Part shown: one piece after another, positions 46,001 to 58,559 of the stretch
How positions within the stretch are numbered: the stretch's first letter is position 1
How the letters are laid out: every line of letters starts with the position of its first letter
Notes under the pieces: model-generated
Told to the model about the DNA's origin: nothing
Database searches by the model: none
Seen by the model: only the letters and a program-made list of their open reading frames with translations
From: Ornithodoros turicata
Lineage: Eukaryota > Arthropoda > Arachnida > Ixodida > Argasidae
Reading direction: 5' to 3'
Length of the DNA: 64,000 nucleotides
NCBI RefSeq assembly: GCF_037126465.1
Contig: NC_088201.1
Span: forward strand, 191,544,031-191,608,030
Made by a program: the position numbers and the translations under genes

Positions 46001-49000
46001 TCCCTGGCTGGGAGGGCACGATCAAATTGTAAACATGTGCTCAACGTACAGCTACAGAGCTTCGGCTATTTTTCCTTTGTATATGTACTTGCTGGCTTGC
46101 ACTGCGGCCTCCACAGGTGACGCCGTCCCCGTGGAACATTGACGTCTCGACGAGACGCACTGTTGCGCCGATCCAAGATCGTGTCACTTCCCTGCGCCAG
46201 GCTGACGAGGTCCAAGTAGACCGAAACAGCTGTCCCTGGCTGGGAGGGCACGATCAAATTGTAAACATGTGCTCAACGTGCAGCTACAGAGCTTCGGCTA
46301 TTTTTCCTTTGTATATGTACTTGCTGGCTTGCACTGCGGCCTCCACAGGTGACGCCGTCACCGTGGAACATTGACGTCTCGACGAGACGCACTGTTGCGC
46401 CGATCCAAGATCGTGTCACTTCCCTGCGCTAGGCTGACGAGGTCCAAGTAGACCGAAACAGCTGTCCTTGGCTGGGAGGGCACGATCAAATTGTAAACAT
46501 GTGCTCAACGTGCAGCTACAGAGCTTTGGCTATTTTTCCTTTGTATATGTACTTGCTGGCTTGCACTGCGGCCTCCACAGGTGACGCCGTCACCGTGGAA
46601 CATTGACGTCTCGACGAGACGCACTGTTGCGCCGATCCAAGATCGTGTCACTTCCCTGCGCCAGGCTGACGAGGTCCAAGTAGACCGAAACAGCTGTCCT
46701 TGGCTGGGAGGGCACGATCAAATTGTAAACATGTGCTCAACGTGCAGCTACAGAGCTTCGGCTATTTTTCCTTTGTATATGTACTTGCTGGCTTGCACTG
46801 CGGCCTCCACAGGTGACGCCGTCACCGTGGAACTTTGACGTCTCGACGAGACGCACTGTTGCGCCGATCCAAGATCGTGTCACTTCCCTGCGCCAGGCTG
46901 ACGAGGTCCAAGTAGACCGAAACAGCTGTCCCTGGCTGGGAGGGCACGATCAAATTGTAAACATGTGCTCAACGTGCAGCTACAGAGCTTCGGCTATTTT
47001 TCCTTTGTATATGTACTTGCTGGCTTGCACTGCGGCCTCCACAGGTGACGCCGTCACCGTGGAACATTGACGTCTCGACGAGACGCACTGTTGCGCCGAT
47101 CCAAGATCGTGTCACTTCCCTGCGCCAGGCTGACGAGGTCCAAGTAGACCGAAACAGCTGTCCTTGGCTGGGAGGGCACGATCAAATTGTAAACATGTGC
47201 TCAACGTGCAGCTACAGAGCTTCGGCTATTTTTCCTTTGTATATGTACTTGCTGGCTTGCACTGCGGCCTCCACAGGTGACGCCGTCACCGTGGAACATT
47301 GACGTCTCGACGAGACGCACTGTTGCGCCGATCCAAGATCGTGTCACTTCCCTGCGCCAGGCTGACGAGGTCCAAGTAGACCGAAACAGCTGTCCCTGGC
47401 TGGGAGGGCACGATCAAATTGTAAACATGTGCTCAACGTGCAGCTACAGAGCTTCGGCTATTTTTCCTTTGTATATGTACTTGCTGGCTTGCACTGCGGC
47501 CTCCACAGGTGACGCCGTCACCGTGGAACATTGACGTCTCGACGAGACGCACTCTTGCGCCGATCCAAGATCGTGTCACTTCCCTGCGCCAGGCTGACGA
47601 GGTCCAAGTAGACCGAAACAGCTGTCCTTGGCTGGGAGGGCACGATCAAATTGTAAACATGTGCTCAACGTGCAGCTACAGAGCTTCGGCTATTTTTCCT
47701 TTGTATATGTACTTGCTGGCTTGCACTGCGGCCTCCACAGGTGACGCCGTCACCGTGGAACATTGACGTCTCGACGAGACGCACTGTTGCGCCGATCCAA
47801 GATCGTGTCACTTCCCTGCGCCAGGCTGACGAGGTCCAAGTAGACCGAAACAGCTGTCCTTGGCTGGGAGGGCACGATCAAATTGTAAACATGTGCTCAA
47901 CGTGCAGCTACAGAGCTTCGGCTATTTTTCCTTTGTATATGTACTTGCTGGCTTGCACTGCGGCCTCCACAGGTGACGCCGTCACCGTGGAACATTGACG
48001 TCTCGACGAGACGCACTGTTGCGCCGATCCAAGATCGTGTCACTTCCCTGCGCCAGGCTGACGAGGTCCAAGTAGACCGAAACAGCTGTCCCTGGCTGGG
48101 AGGGCACGATCAAATTGTAAACATGTGCTCAACGTGCAGCTACAGAGCTTCGGCTATTTTTCCTTTGTATATGTACTTGCTGGCTTGCACTGCGGCCTCC
48201 ACAGGTGACGCCGTCACCGTGGAACATTGACGTCTCGACGAGACGCACTGTTGCGCCGATCCAAGATCGTGTCACTTCCCTGCGCTAGGCTGACGAGGTC
48301 CAAGTAGACCGAAACAGCTGTCCTTGGCTGGGAGGGCACGATCAAATTGTAAACATGTGCTCAACGTGCAGCTACAGAGCTTTGGCTATTTTTCCTTTGT
48401 ATATGTACTTGCTGGCTTGCACTGCGGCCTCCACAGGTGACGCCGTCACCGTGGAACATTGACGTCTCGACGAGACGCACTGTTGCGCCGATCCAAGATC
48501 GTGTCACTTCCCTGCGCCAGGCTGACGAGGTCCAAGTAGACCGAAACAGCTGTCCTTGGCTGGGAGGGCACGATCAAATTGTAAACATGTGCTCAACGTG
48601 CAGCTACAGAGCTTCGGCTATTTTTCCTTTGTATATGTACTTGCTGGCTTGCACTGCGGCCTCCACAGGTGACGCCGTCACCGTGGAACTTTGACGTCTC
48701 GACGAGACGCACTGTTGCGCCGATCCAAGATCGTGTCACTTCCCTGCGCCAGGCTGACGAGGTCCAAGTAGACCGAAACAGCTGTCCCTGGCTGGGAGGG
48801 CACGATCAAATTGTAAACATGTGCTCAACGTGCAGCTACAGAGCTTCGGCTATTTTTCCTTTGTATATGTACTTGCTGGCTTGCACTGCGGCCTCCACAG
48901 GTGACGCCGTCACCGTGGAACATTGACGTCTCGACGAGACGCACTGTTGCGCCGATCCAAGATCGTGTCACTTCCCTGCGCCAGGCTGACGAGGTCCAAG

Positions 49001-52000
49001 TAGACCGAAACAGCTGTCCTTGGCTGGGAGGGCACGATCAAATTGTAAACATGTGCTCAACGTGCAGCTACAGAGCTTCGGCTATTTTTCCTTTGTATAT
49101 GTACTTGCTGGCTTGCACTGCGGCCTCCACAGGTGACGCCGTCACCGTGGAACATTGACGTCTCGACGAGACGCACTGTTGCGCCGATCCAAGATCGTGT
49201 CACTTCCCTGCGCCAGGCTGACGAGGTCCAAGTAGACCGAAACAGCTGTCCCTGGCTGGGAGGGCACGATCAAATTGTAAACATGTGCTCAACGTGCAGC
49301 TACAGAGCTTCGGCTATTTTTCCTTTGTATATGTACTTGCTGGCTTGCACTGCGGCCTCCACAGGTGACGCCGTCACCGTGGAACATTGACGTCTCGACG
49401 AGACGCACTGTTGCGCCGATCCAAGATCGTGTCACTTCCCTGCGCCAGGCTGACGAGGTCCAAGTAGACCGAAACAGCTGTCCTTGGCTGGGAGGGCACG
49501 ATCAAATTGTAAACATGTGCTCAACGTGCAGCTACAGAGCTTCGGCTATTTTTCCTTTGTATATGTACTTGCTGGCTTGCACTGCGGCCTCCACAGGTGA
49601 CGCCGTCACCGTGGAACATTGACGTCTCGACGAGACGCACTGTTGCGCCGATCCAAGATCGTGTCACTTCCCTGCGCCAGGCTGACGAGGTCCAAGTAGA
49701 CCGAAACAGCTGTCCTTGGCTGGGAGGGCACGATCAAATTGTAAACATGTGCTCAACGTGCAGCTACAGAGCTTCGGCTATTTTTCCTTTGTATATGTAC
49801 TTGCTGGCTTGCACTGCGGCCTCCACAGGTGACGCCGTCACCGTGGAACATTGACGTCTCGACGAGACGCACTGTTGCGCCGATCCAAGATCGTGTCACT
49901 TCCCTGCGCCAGGCTGACGAGGTCCAAGTAGACCGAAACAGCTGTCCTTGGCTGGGAGGGCACGATCAAATTGTAAACATGTGCTCAACGTGCAGCTACA
50001 GAGCTTCGGCTATTTTTCCTTTGTATATGTACTTGCTGGCTTGCACTGCGGCCTCCACAGGTGACGCCGTCACCGTGGAACATTGACGTCTCGACGAGAC
50101 GCACTGTTGCGCCGATCCAAGATCGTGTCACTTCCCTGCGTCAGGCTGACGAGGTCCAAGCAGACCGAAACAGCTGTCCTTGGCTGGGAGGGCACGATCA
50201 AATTGTAAACATGTGCTCAACGTGCAGCTACAGAGCTTCGGCTATTTTTCCTTTGTATATGTACTTGCTGGCTTGCACTGCGGCCTCCACAGGTGACGCC
50301 GTCACCGTGGAATATTGACGTCTCGACGAGACGCACTGTTGCGCCGATCCAAGATCGTGTCACTTCCCTGCGCCAGGCTGACGAGGTCCAAGTAGACCGA
50401 AACAGCTGTCCTTGGCTGGGAGGGCACGATCAAATTGTAAACATGTGCTCAACGTGCAGCTACAGAGCTTTGGCTATTTTTCCTTTGTATATGTACTTGC
50501 TGGCTTGCACTGCGGCCTCCACAGGTGACGCCGTCACCGTGGAACATTGACGTCTCGACGAGACGCACTGTTGCGCCGATCCAAGATCGTGTCACTTCCC
50601 TGCGCCAGGCTGACGAGGTCCAAGTAGACCGAAACAGCTGTCCTTGGCTGGGAGGGCACGATCAAATTGTAAACATGTGCTCAACGTGCAGCTACAGAGC
50701 TTCGGCTATTTTTCCTTTGTATATGTACTTGCTGGCTTGCACTGCGGCCTCCACAGGTGACGCCGTCACCGTGGAACATTGACGTCTCGACGAGACGCAC
50801 TGTTGCGCCGATCCAAGATCGTGTCACTTCCCTGCGTCAGGCTGACGAGGTCCAAGCAGACCGAAACAGCTGTCCTTGGCTGGGAGGGCACGATCAAATT
50901 GTAAACATGTGCTCAACGTGCAGCTACAGAGCTTCGGCTATTTTTCCTTTGTATATGTACTTGCTGGCTTGCACTGCGGCCTCCACAGGTGACGCCGTCA
51001 CCGTGGAATATTGACGTCTCGACGAGACGCACTGTTGCGCCGATCCAAGATCGTGTCACTTCCCTGCGCCAGGCTGACGAGGTCCAAGTAGACCGAAACA
51101 GCTGTCCTTGGCTGGGAGGGCACGATCAAATTGTAAACATGTGCTCAACGTGCAGCTACAGAGCTTCGGCTATTTTTCCTTTGTATATGTACTTGCTGGC
51201 TTGCACTGCGGCCTCCACAGGTGACGCCGTCACCGTGGAACATTGACGTCTCGACGAGACGCACTGTTGCGCCGATCCAAGATCGTGTCACTTCCCTGCG
51301 CCAGGCTGACGAGGTCCAAGTAGACCGAAACAGCTGTCCTTGGCTGGGAGGGCACGATCAAATTGTAAACATGTGCTCAACGTGCAGCTACAGAGCTTCG
51401 GCTATTTTTCCTTTGTATATGTACTTGCTGGCTTGCACTGCGGCCTCCACAGGTGACGCCGTCACCGTGGAACATTGACGTCTCGACGAGACGCACTGTT
51501 GCGCCGATCCAAGATCGTGTCACTTCCCTGCGCCAGGCTGACGAAGTCCAAGTAGACCGAAACAGCTGTCCTTGGCTGGGAGGGCACGATCAAATTGTAA
51601 ACATGTGCTCAACGTGCAGCTACAGAGCTTCGGCTATTTTTCCTTTGTATATGTACTTGCTGGCTTGCACTGCGGCCTCCACAGGTGACGCCGTCACCGT
51701 GGAACATTGACGTCTCGACGAGACGCACTGTTGCGCCGATCCAAGATCGTGTCACTTCCCTGCGCCAGGCTGACGAGGTCCAAGTAGACCGAAACAGCTG
51801 TCCTTGGCTGGGAGGGCACGATCAAATTGTAAACATGTGCTCAACGTGCAGCTACAGAGCTTCGGCTATTTTTCCTTTGTATATGTACTTGCTGGCTTGC
51901 ACTGCGGCCTCCACAGGTGACGCCGTCACCGTGGAACATTGACGTCTCGACGAGACGCACTGTTGCGCCGATCCAAGATCGTGTCACTTCCCTGCGCCAG

Positions 52001-55000
52001 GCTGACGAGGTCCAAGTAGACCGAAACAGCTGTCCTTGGCTGGGAGGGCACGATCAAATTGTAAACATGTGCTCAACGTGCAGCTACAGAGCTTCGGCTC
52101 TTTTTCCTTTGTATATGTACTTGCTGGCTTGCACTGCGGCCTCCACAGGTGACGCCGTCACCGTGGAACATTGACGTCTCGACGAGACGCACTGTTGCGC
52201 CGATCCAAGATCGTGTCACTTCCCTGCGTCAGGCTGACGAGGTCCAAGCAGACCGAAACAGCTGTCCTTGGCTGGGAGGGCACGATCAAATTGTAAACAT
52301 GTGCTCAACGTGCAGCTACAGAGCTTCGGCTATTTTTCCTTTGTATATGTACTTGCTGGCTTGCACTGCGGCCTCCACAGGTGACGCCGTCACCGTGGAA
52401 CATTGACGTCTCGACGAGACGCACTGTTGCGCCGATCCAAGATCGTGTCACTTCCCTGCGCCAGGCTGACGAGGTCCAAGTAGACCGAAACAGCTGTCCT
52501 TGGCTGGGAGGGCACGATCAAATTGTAAACATGTGCTCAACGTGCAGCTACAGAGCTTTGGCTATTTTTCCTTTGTATATGTACTTGCTGGCTTGCACTG
52601 CGGCCTCCACAGGTGACGCCGTCACCGTGGAACATTGACGTCTCGACGAGACGCACTGTTGCGCCGATCCAAGATCGTGTCACTTCCCTGCGCCAGGCTG
52701 ACGAGGTCCAAGTAGACCGAAACAGCTGTCCTTGGCTGGGAGGGCACGATCAAATTGTAAACATGTGCTCAACGTGCAGCTACAGAGCTTCGGCTATTTT
52801 TCCTTTGTATATGTACTTGCTGGCTTGCACTGCGGCCTCCACAGGTGACGCCGTCACCGTGGAACATTGACGTCTCGACGAGACGCACTGTTGCGCCGAT
52901 CCAAGATCGTGTCACTTCCCTGCGCCAGGCTGACGAGGTCCAAGTAGACCGAAACAGCTGTCCTTGGCTGGGAGGGCACGATCAAATTGTAAACATGTGC
53001 TCAACGTGCAGCTACAGAGCTTCGGCTATTTTTCCTTTGTATATGTACTTGCTGGCTTGCACTGCGGCCTCCACAGGTGACGCCGTCACCGTGGAACTTT
53101 GACGTCTCGACGAGACGCACTGTTGCGCCGATCCAGGATCGTGTCACTTCCCTGCGCCAGGCTGACGAGGTCCAAGTAGACCGAAACAGCTGTCCCTGGC
53201 TGGGAGGGCACGATCAAATTGTAAACATGTGCTCAACGTACAGCTACAGAGCTTCGGCTATTTTTCCTTTGTATATGTACTTGCTGGCTTGCACTGCGGC
53301 CTCCACAGGTGACGCCGTCCCCGTGGAACATTGACGTCTCGACGAGACGCACTGTTGCGCCGATCCAAGATCGTGTCACTTCCCTGCGCCAGGCTGACGA
53401 GGTCCAAGTAGACCGAAACAGCTGTCCCTGGCTGGGAGGGCACGATCAAATTGTAAACATGTGCTCAACGTGCAGCTACAGAGCTTCGGCTATTTTTCCT
53501 TTGTATATGTACTTGCTGGCTTGCACTGCGGCCTCCGCAGGTGACGCCGTCACCGTGGAACATTGACGTCTCGACGAGACGCACTGTTGCGCCGATCCAA
53601 GATCGTGTCACTTCCCTGCGCCAGGCTGACGAGGTCCAAGTAGACCGAAACAGCTGTCCTTGGCTGGGAGGGCACGATCAAATTGTAAACATGTGCTCAA
53701 CGTGCAGCTACAGAGCTTCGGCTATTTTTCCTTTGTATATGTACCTGCTGGCTTGCACTGCGGCCTCCACAGGTGACGCCGTCACCGTGGAACATTGACG
53801 TCTCGACGAGACGCACTGTTGCGCCGATCCAAGATCGTGTCACTTCCCTGCGCCAGGCTGACGAGGTCCAAGTAGACCGAAACAGCTGTCCTTGGCTGGG
53901 AGGGCACGATCAAATTGTAAACATGTGCTCAACGTGCAGCTACAGAGCTTCGGCTATTTTTCCTTTGTATATGTACTTGCTGGCTTGCACTGCGGCCTCC
54001 ACAGGTGACGCCGTCACCGTGGAACATTGACGTCTCGACGAGACGCACTGTTGCGCCGATCCAAGATCGTGTCACTTCCCTGCGCCAGGCTGACGAGGTC
54101 CAAGTAGACCGAAACAGCTGTCCTTGGCTGGGAGGGCACGATCAAATTGTAAACATGTGCTCAACGTGCAGCTACAGAGCTTCGGCTATTTTTCCTTTGT
54201 ATATGTACTTGCTGGCTTGCACTGCGGCCTCCACAGGTGACGCCGTCACCGTGGAACATTGACGTCTCGACGAGACGCACTGTTGCGCCGATCCAAGATC
54301 GTGTCACTTCCCTGCGCCAGGCTGACGAAGTCCAAGTAGACCGAAACAGCTGTCCTTGGCTGGGAGGGCACGATCAAATTGTAAACATGTGCTCAACGTG
54401 CAGCTACAGAGCTTCGGCTATTTTTCCTTTGTATATGTACTTGCTGGCTTGCACTGCGGCCTCCACAGGTGACGCCGTCACCGTGGAACATTGACGTCTC
54501 GACGAGACGCACTGTTGCGCCGATCCAAGATCGTGTCACTTCCCTGCGCCAGGCTGACGAGGTCCAAGTAGACCGAAACAGCTGTCCTTGGCTGGGAGGG
54601 CACGATCAAATTGTAAACATGTGCTCAACGTGCAGCTACAGAGCTTCGGCTATTTTTCCTTTGTATATGTACTTGCTGGCTTGCACTGCGGCCTCCACAG
54701 GTGACGCCGTCACCGTGGAACATTGACGTCTCGACGAGACGCACTGTTGCGCCGATCCAAGATCGTGTCACTTCCCTGCGCCAGGCTGACGAGGTCCAAG
54801 TAGACCGAAACAGCTGTCCTTGGCTGGGAGGGCACGATCAAATTGTAAACATGTGCTCAACGCGCAGCTACAGAGCTTCGGCTATTTTTCCTTTGTATAT
54901 GTACTTGCTGGCTTGCACTGCGGCCTCCACAGGTGACGCCGTCACCGTGGAACATTGACGTCTCGACGAGACGCACTGTTGCGCCGATCCAAGATCGTGT

Positions 55001-56288
55001 CACTTCCCTGCGCCAGGCTGACGAGGTCCAAGTAGACCGAAACAGCTGTCCTTGGCTGGGAGGGCACGATCAAATTGTAAACATGTGCTCAACGTGCAGC
55101 TACAGAGCTTCGGCTATTTTTCCTTTGTATATGTACTTGCTGGCTTGCACTGCGGCCTCCACAGGTGACGCCGTCACCGGGGAACATTGACGTCTCGACG
55201 AGACGCACTGTTGCGCCGATCCAAGATCGTGTCACTTCCCTGCGCCAGGCTGACGAGGTCCAAGTAGACCGAAACAGCTGTCCTTGGCTGGGAGGGCACG
55301 ATCAAATTGTAAACATGTGCTCAACGTGCAGCTACAGAGCTTCGGCTATTTTTCCTTTGTATATGTACTTGCTGGCTTGCACTGCGGCCTCCACAGGTGA
55401 CGCCGTCACCGTGGAACATTGACGTCTCGACGAGACACACTGTTGCGCCGATCCAAGATCGTGTCACTTCCCTGCGCCAGGCTGACGAAGTCCAAGTAGA
55501 CCGAAACAGCTGTCCTTGGCTGGGAGGGCACGATCAAATTGTAAACATGTGCTCAACGTGCAGCTACAGAGCTTCGGCTATTTTTCCTTTGTATATGTAC
55601 TTGCTGGCTTGCACTGCGGCCTCCACAGGTGACGCCGTCACCGTGGAACATTGACGTCTCGACGAGACGCACTGTTGCGCCGATCCAAGATCGTGTCACT
55701 TCCCTGCGCCAGGCTGACGAGGTCCAAGTAGACCGAAACAGCTGTCCTTGGCTGGGAGGGCACGATCAAATTGTAAACACGTGCTCAACGTGCAGCTACA
55801 GAGCTTCGGCTATTTTTCCTTTGTATATGTACTTGCTCGCTTGCACTGCGGCCTCCACAGGTGACGCCGTCACCGTGGAACATTGACGTCTCGACGAGAC
55901 TCACTGTTGCGCCGATCCAAGATCGTGTCACTTCCCTGCGCCAGGCTGACGAGGTCCAAGTAGACCGAAACAGCTGTCCTTGGCTGGGAGGGCACGATCA
56001 AATTGTAAACATGTGCTCAACGTGCAGCTACAGAGCTTCGGCTATTTTTCCTTTGTATATGTACTTGCTCGCTTGCACTGCGGCCTCCACAGGTGACGCC
56101 GTCACCGTGGAACATTGACGTCTCGACGAGACTCACTGTTGCGCCGATCCAAGATCGTGTCACTTCCCTGCGCCAGGCTGACGAGGTCCAAGTAGACCGA
56201 AACAGCTGTCCTTGGCTGGGAGGGCACGATCAAATTGTAAACATGTGCTCAACGTGCAGCTACAGAGCTTCGGCTATTTTTCCTTTGT

Positions 56289-56304
56289 ATATATATATAT
56301 ATAT
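56289..56304. repeat. (TA)n microsatellite at the right edge of the array
   Basis: The last unit stops inside TTTCCTTTGTATAT, where the sequence turns into a TA run and then unrelated DNA. The position in the unit (TTTGTATATG) suggests that the tract grew from, or was the target at, this TATA-rich site. Confidence 0.85.
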
Positions 56305-56654
56305 GTCAGAGCTGCTAAGCTTCATCATATTTTTCCAGGGACGTCTGCAGTTCTTATGCTACTTAGCAAAACACTAAACTAATGCCGACAGCCGGGGCAG
56401 CTGGTGGCTGTTATTCATGATGTAATGAGCGCAAATATAACAAGCACCGAGACAGACAGACAGTCCCTGACTCTGTCGCGCATAATGATACGTGCGCTGA
56501 TTGCTCATAACATTTTAGTAAATTGTCTGAGTGGCAGAGGACCAGCTGTTTTGACCGAGAGTTTGAGAAAACGGTTGGGTTATTGGCGCGCGGAGGCTCT
56601 GCGTTACCATGACGTATCCTCCTGCGTCAGTATGACGAATTTCTTTTCGGTAAA

Positions 56655-56975
56655 GATCCTTGGGTCGTCGACCATGAACTGATTAGTGAGCGGCTCATTT
56701 GCATACGCTCGCTAATTGAATAAACATCCTAATTTTCAAATTTTGCTTCGAACGCTTGCCGAACATCTGTTTTACGCATAGGGAACTTCAGCGAAAGATA
56801 TTCCCAGAAAAAAACCGCGTCGACACTGAGTGATTTTATCGAGTAATTAGTCGGTTTCGGTTTACACATTCCTTGCGCGGAGCAGTGCACCAATGCGCTC
56901 TTTGGATCAGCTGTGTGACTGTCAATATCGTGTGCATCCGCCTGGTTCACGCACGGGGGCTACGGAAGATTAGGA
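56655..56975 (+). repeat. Partial CAGGGTG-family copy right of the array
   Basis: Shares TAAACATCCT, ATCGAGTAATTA and CTTGCGCGGAGCAGTGCA blocks with 37,195-37,490, in the same orientation. Its termini are missing. Confidence 0.55.
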
Positions 56976-57051
56976 ACAGCACTTCTGTTCAGCAACTCGG
57001 TGCACCCGCAACTTCTGACGATTTCGCCCGACAAGCGATTTCCAGCAACTC

Positions 57052-58548
57052 CAGTGCCGTGTATGCCAAAGGGAGTCTGGCCATTAATGGGACCTGCCTA
57101 TACCTGGAGCTCCACCCACTTTTTGAGCTCTCTGGCCAATCACGAGCCAAAATACAGTTCGCTATTAATCCCGGGCTATCCAAGCTATACAGGGTGTTTC
57201 AGTTAAATCCCCGGGCTAAATAATTCGCGAACCGGTGCACCAATCGAATAACTTTCTTTTTTACAAGTATCTGTCCAATACCGCCTACAAGATGCGCACC
57301 GCGTGAATGAGCGGGAGGCGCTCATTATTTAAATAAAAATACAAATGAGTTTCGTAAAAAAGCGTAACTTCTAAAGCAGGGCGCTGTCGGTATTAAAATG
57401 GGTACTACCACTTTTGGGACCTTCAGTGGACACCTTTCAGAGAAAAATCTGCCACCGAAGCGGGTCATTTGTTGCAGTAATTAATTGGTTTCGGTTTACG
57501 TATTTTTGTCGCGGCTGGTCGCGGCGAAGCGCAAAAAGACGCTCTTTCACTCCCTTATCCATCAATGAATTACGTCGTTACACCAATGAATTACACCAAT
57601 GAATTACACCAATGAATTACGTCCTTTTGCGCTTCGCCGCGACCAGCCGCGACAAAAATACGTAAACCGAAACCAATATAATTACTGCAACAAATGTCCC
57701 GCTTCGGTGGCAGATTTTTCTCTGAAAGGTGTCCACTGAAGGTCCCAAAAGGGGTAGTACCCATTTTAATACCGACAGCGCCCTGCTTTAGAAGTTACGC
57801 TTTTTTACGAAACTCATTTGCATTTTTATTTAAATAATGAGCGCCTCCCGCTCATTCACGCGGTGCGCATCTTGTAGGCGGTATTGGACAGATACTTGTA
57901 AAAAAGAAAGTTATTCGATTGGTGCACCGGTTCGCGAATTATTTAGCCCGGGGATTTAACTGAAACACCCTGTATATTACCTGTATTCACTGGGTGCCGA
58001 CACTTTCGGGAAACTGGATTGAATTAGATTGAATAGGATATTCCCTGACGACCTAGCAACATAATGAATTTTGCGTCCACTTTTAACGGCGCCATCTGGA
58101 TGGAGAGGGGCATGTCGGGAAGACTCAGAATAGCAGAAGGGCAGAGAAGTAGCAGAAGCAGAAGCGCTTGCTAGCAGAACTGATTGGCCAGCAGAATCGC
58201 TACTTGGAACAGACTGCCGGTATTATACGTATTTTAACTATGAAATATAACAAAATTGAATCAAGAACGGGCAAAGGTGTGTATCCGTAGCGTTTTTCTT
58301 ACTATTTGCCTGTGATCGCAGATAATTGCAACACAATGTACACTTACAGAATAAAATTGACGTAATTTGTCATGAAATCCTCGCTTCGCCGTTCCAAGCT
58401 ACGCCGCCATTTTCGGGAAAATTTTGGTGTCATGGCGGCCCGCATAGAAAACAGCAACCAATGAAAAACGCTCAATTTGATTGACAGGTCGAGCCTCTTT
58501 TTTAGGCTCCTCCTAATGGCCAGACTCCGTTTGGCATACACGGCACTG
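57052..58548. mobile_element. hAT-like non-autonomous element with a perfect 8-bp duplication
   Basis: Ends CAGTGCCGTGTATGCCAAA and its complement, followed inside by GGAGTCTGGCCATTA arms. The 8-bp target duplication AGCAACTC is perfect (57,044-57,051 and 58,549-58,556), which identifies the hAT superfamily. No transposase is encoded. A foldback element (57,190-57,972) is nested inside. Confidence 0.8.
57190..57972. mobile_element. CAGGGTG foldback element, 783 bp, nested in the hAT element
   Basis: Ends CAGGGTGTTTCAGTTAAATC and its complement, with arms of about 360 bp that are nearly identical and meet at a centre with four ACACCAATGAATT-type repeats (about 57,550-57,620). TATA lies on both sides, giving a TA or TATA duplication. 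The transcript would form one very long hairpin. Confidence 0.8.
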
Positions 58549-58559
58549 AGCAACTCGAG

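Larger units (their letters stand above)
38080..56290 (+). repeat. Tandem array of 232-bp hammerhead-ribozyme units (retrozyme-like satellite)
   Basis: Period 232 bp, about 77 head-to-tail units on the + strand with starts at 38472, 38704, 38925 (the 38704 unit is 11 bp short) and then every 232 bp from 39157 to 56093. They follow about 1.6 units in inverted orientation (38,080-38,447). Units are nearly identical, with scattered single changes. Each holds a complete hammerhead motif, the palindromes GTGACGCCGTCAC and CGTCTCGACGAGACG, and TTTTTCCTTTGTATATG. Size, tandem layout, type I hammerhead and minimal helix III match metazoan retrozymes, which are thought to be moved by Penelope-like machinery and expressed as small circular RNAs. 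The 85-codon frames overlap between units because 232 is not a multiple of three, so they are not genes. Confidence 0.95.

Noticed and set aside
38080..56290. CRISPR-like array
   Set aside because: The units are contiguous and nearly identical over all 232 bp, with no unique spacers, in a eukaryotic context.
38704..56377. Seventy or so repeated 85-codon ORFs (and 63-codon minus ORFs) in the array
   Set aside because: They overlap from unit to unit in shifting frames because 232 is not a multiple of three, start at GTG, and follow the DNA repeat. The RNA fold explains the sequence better.
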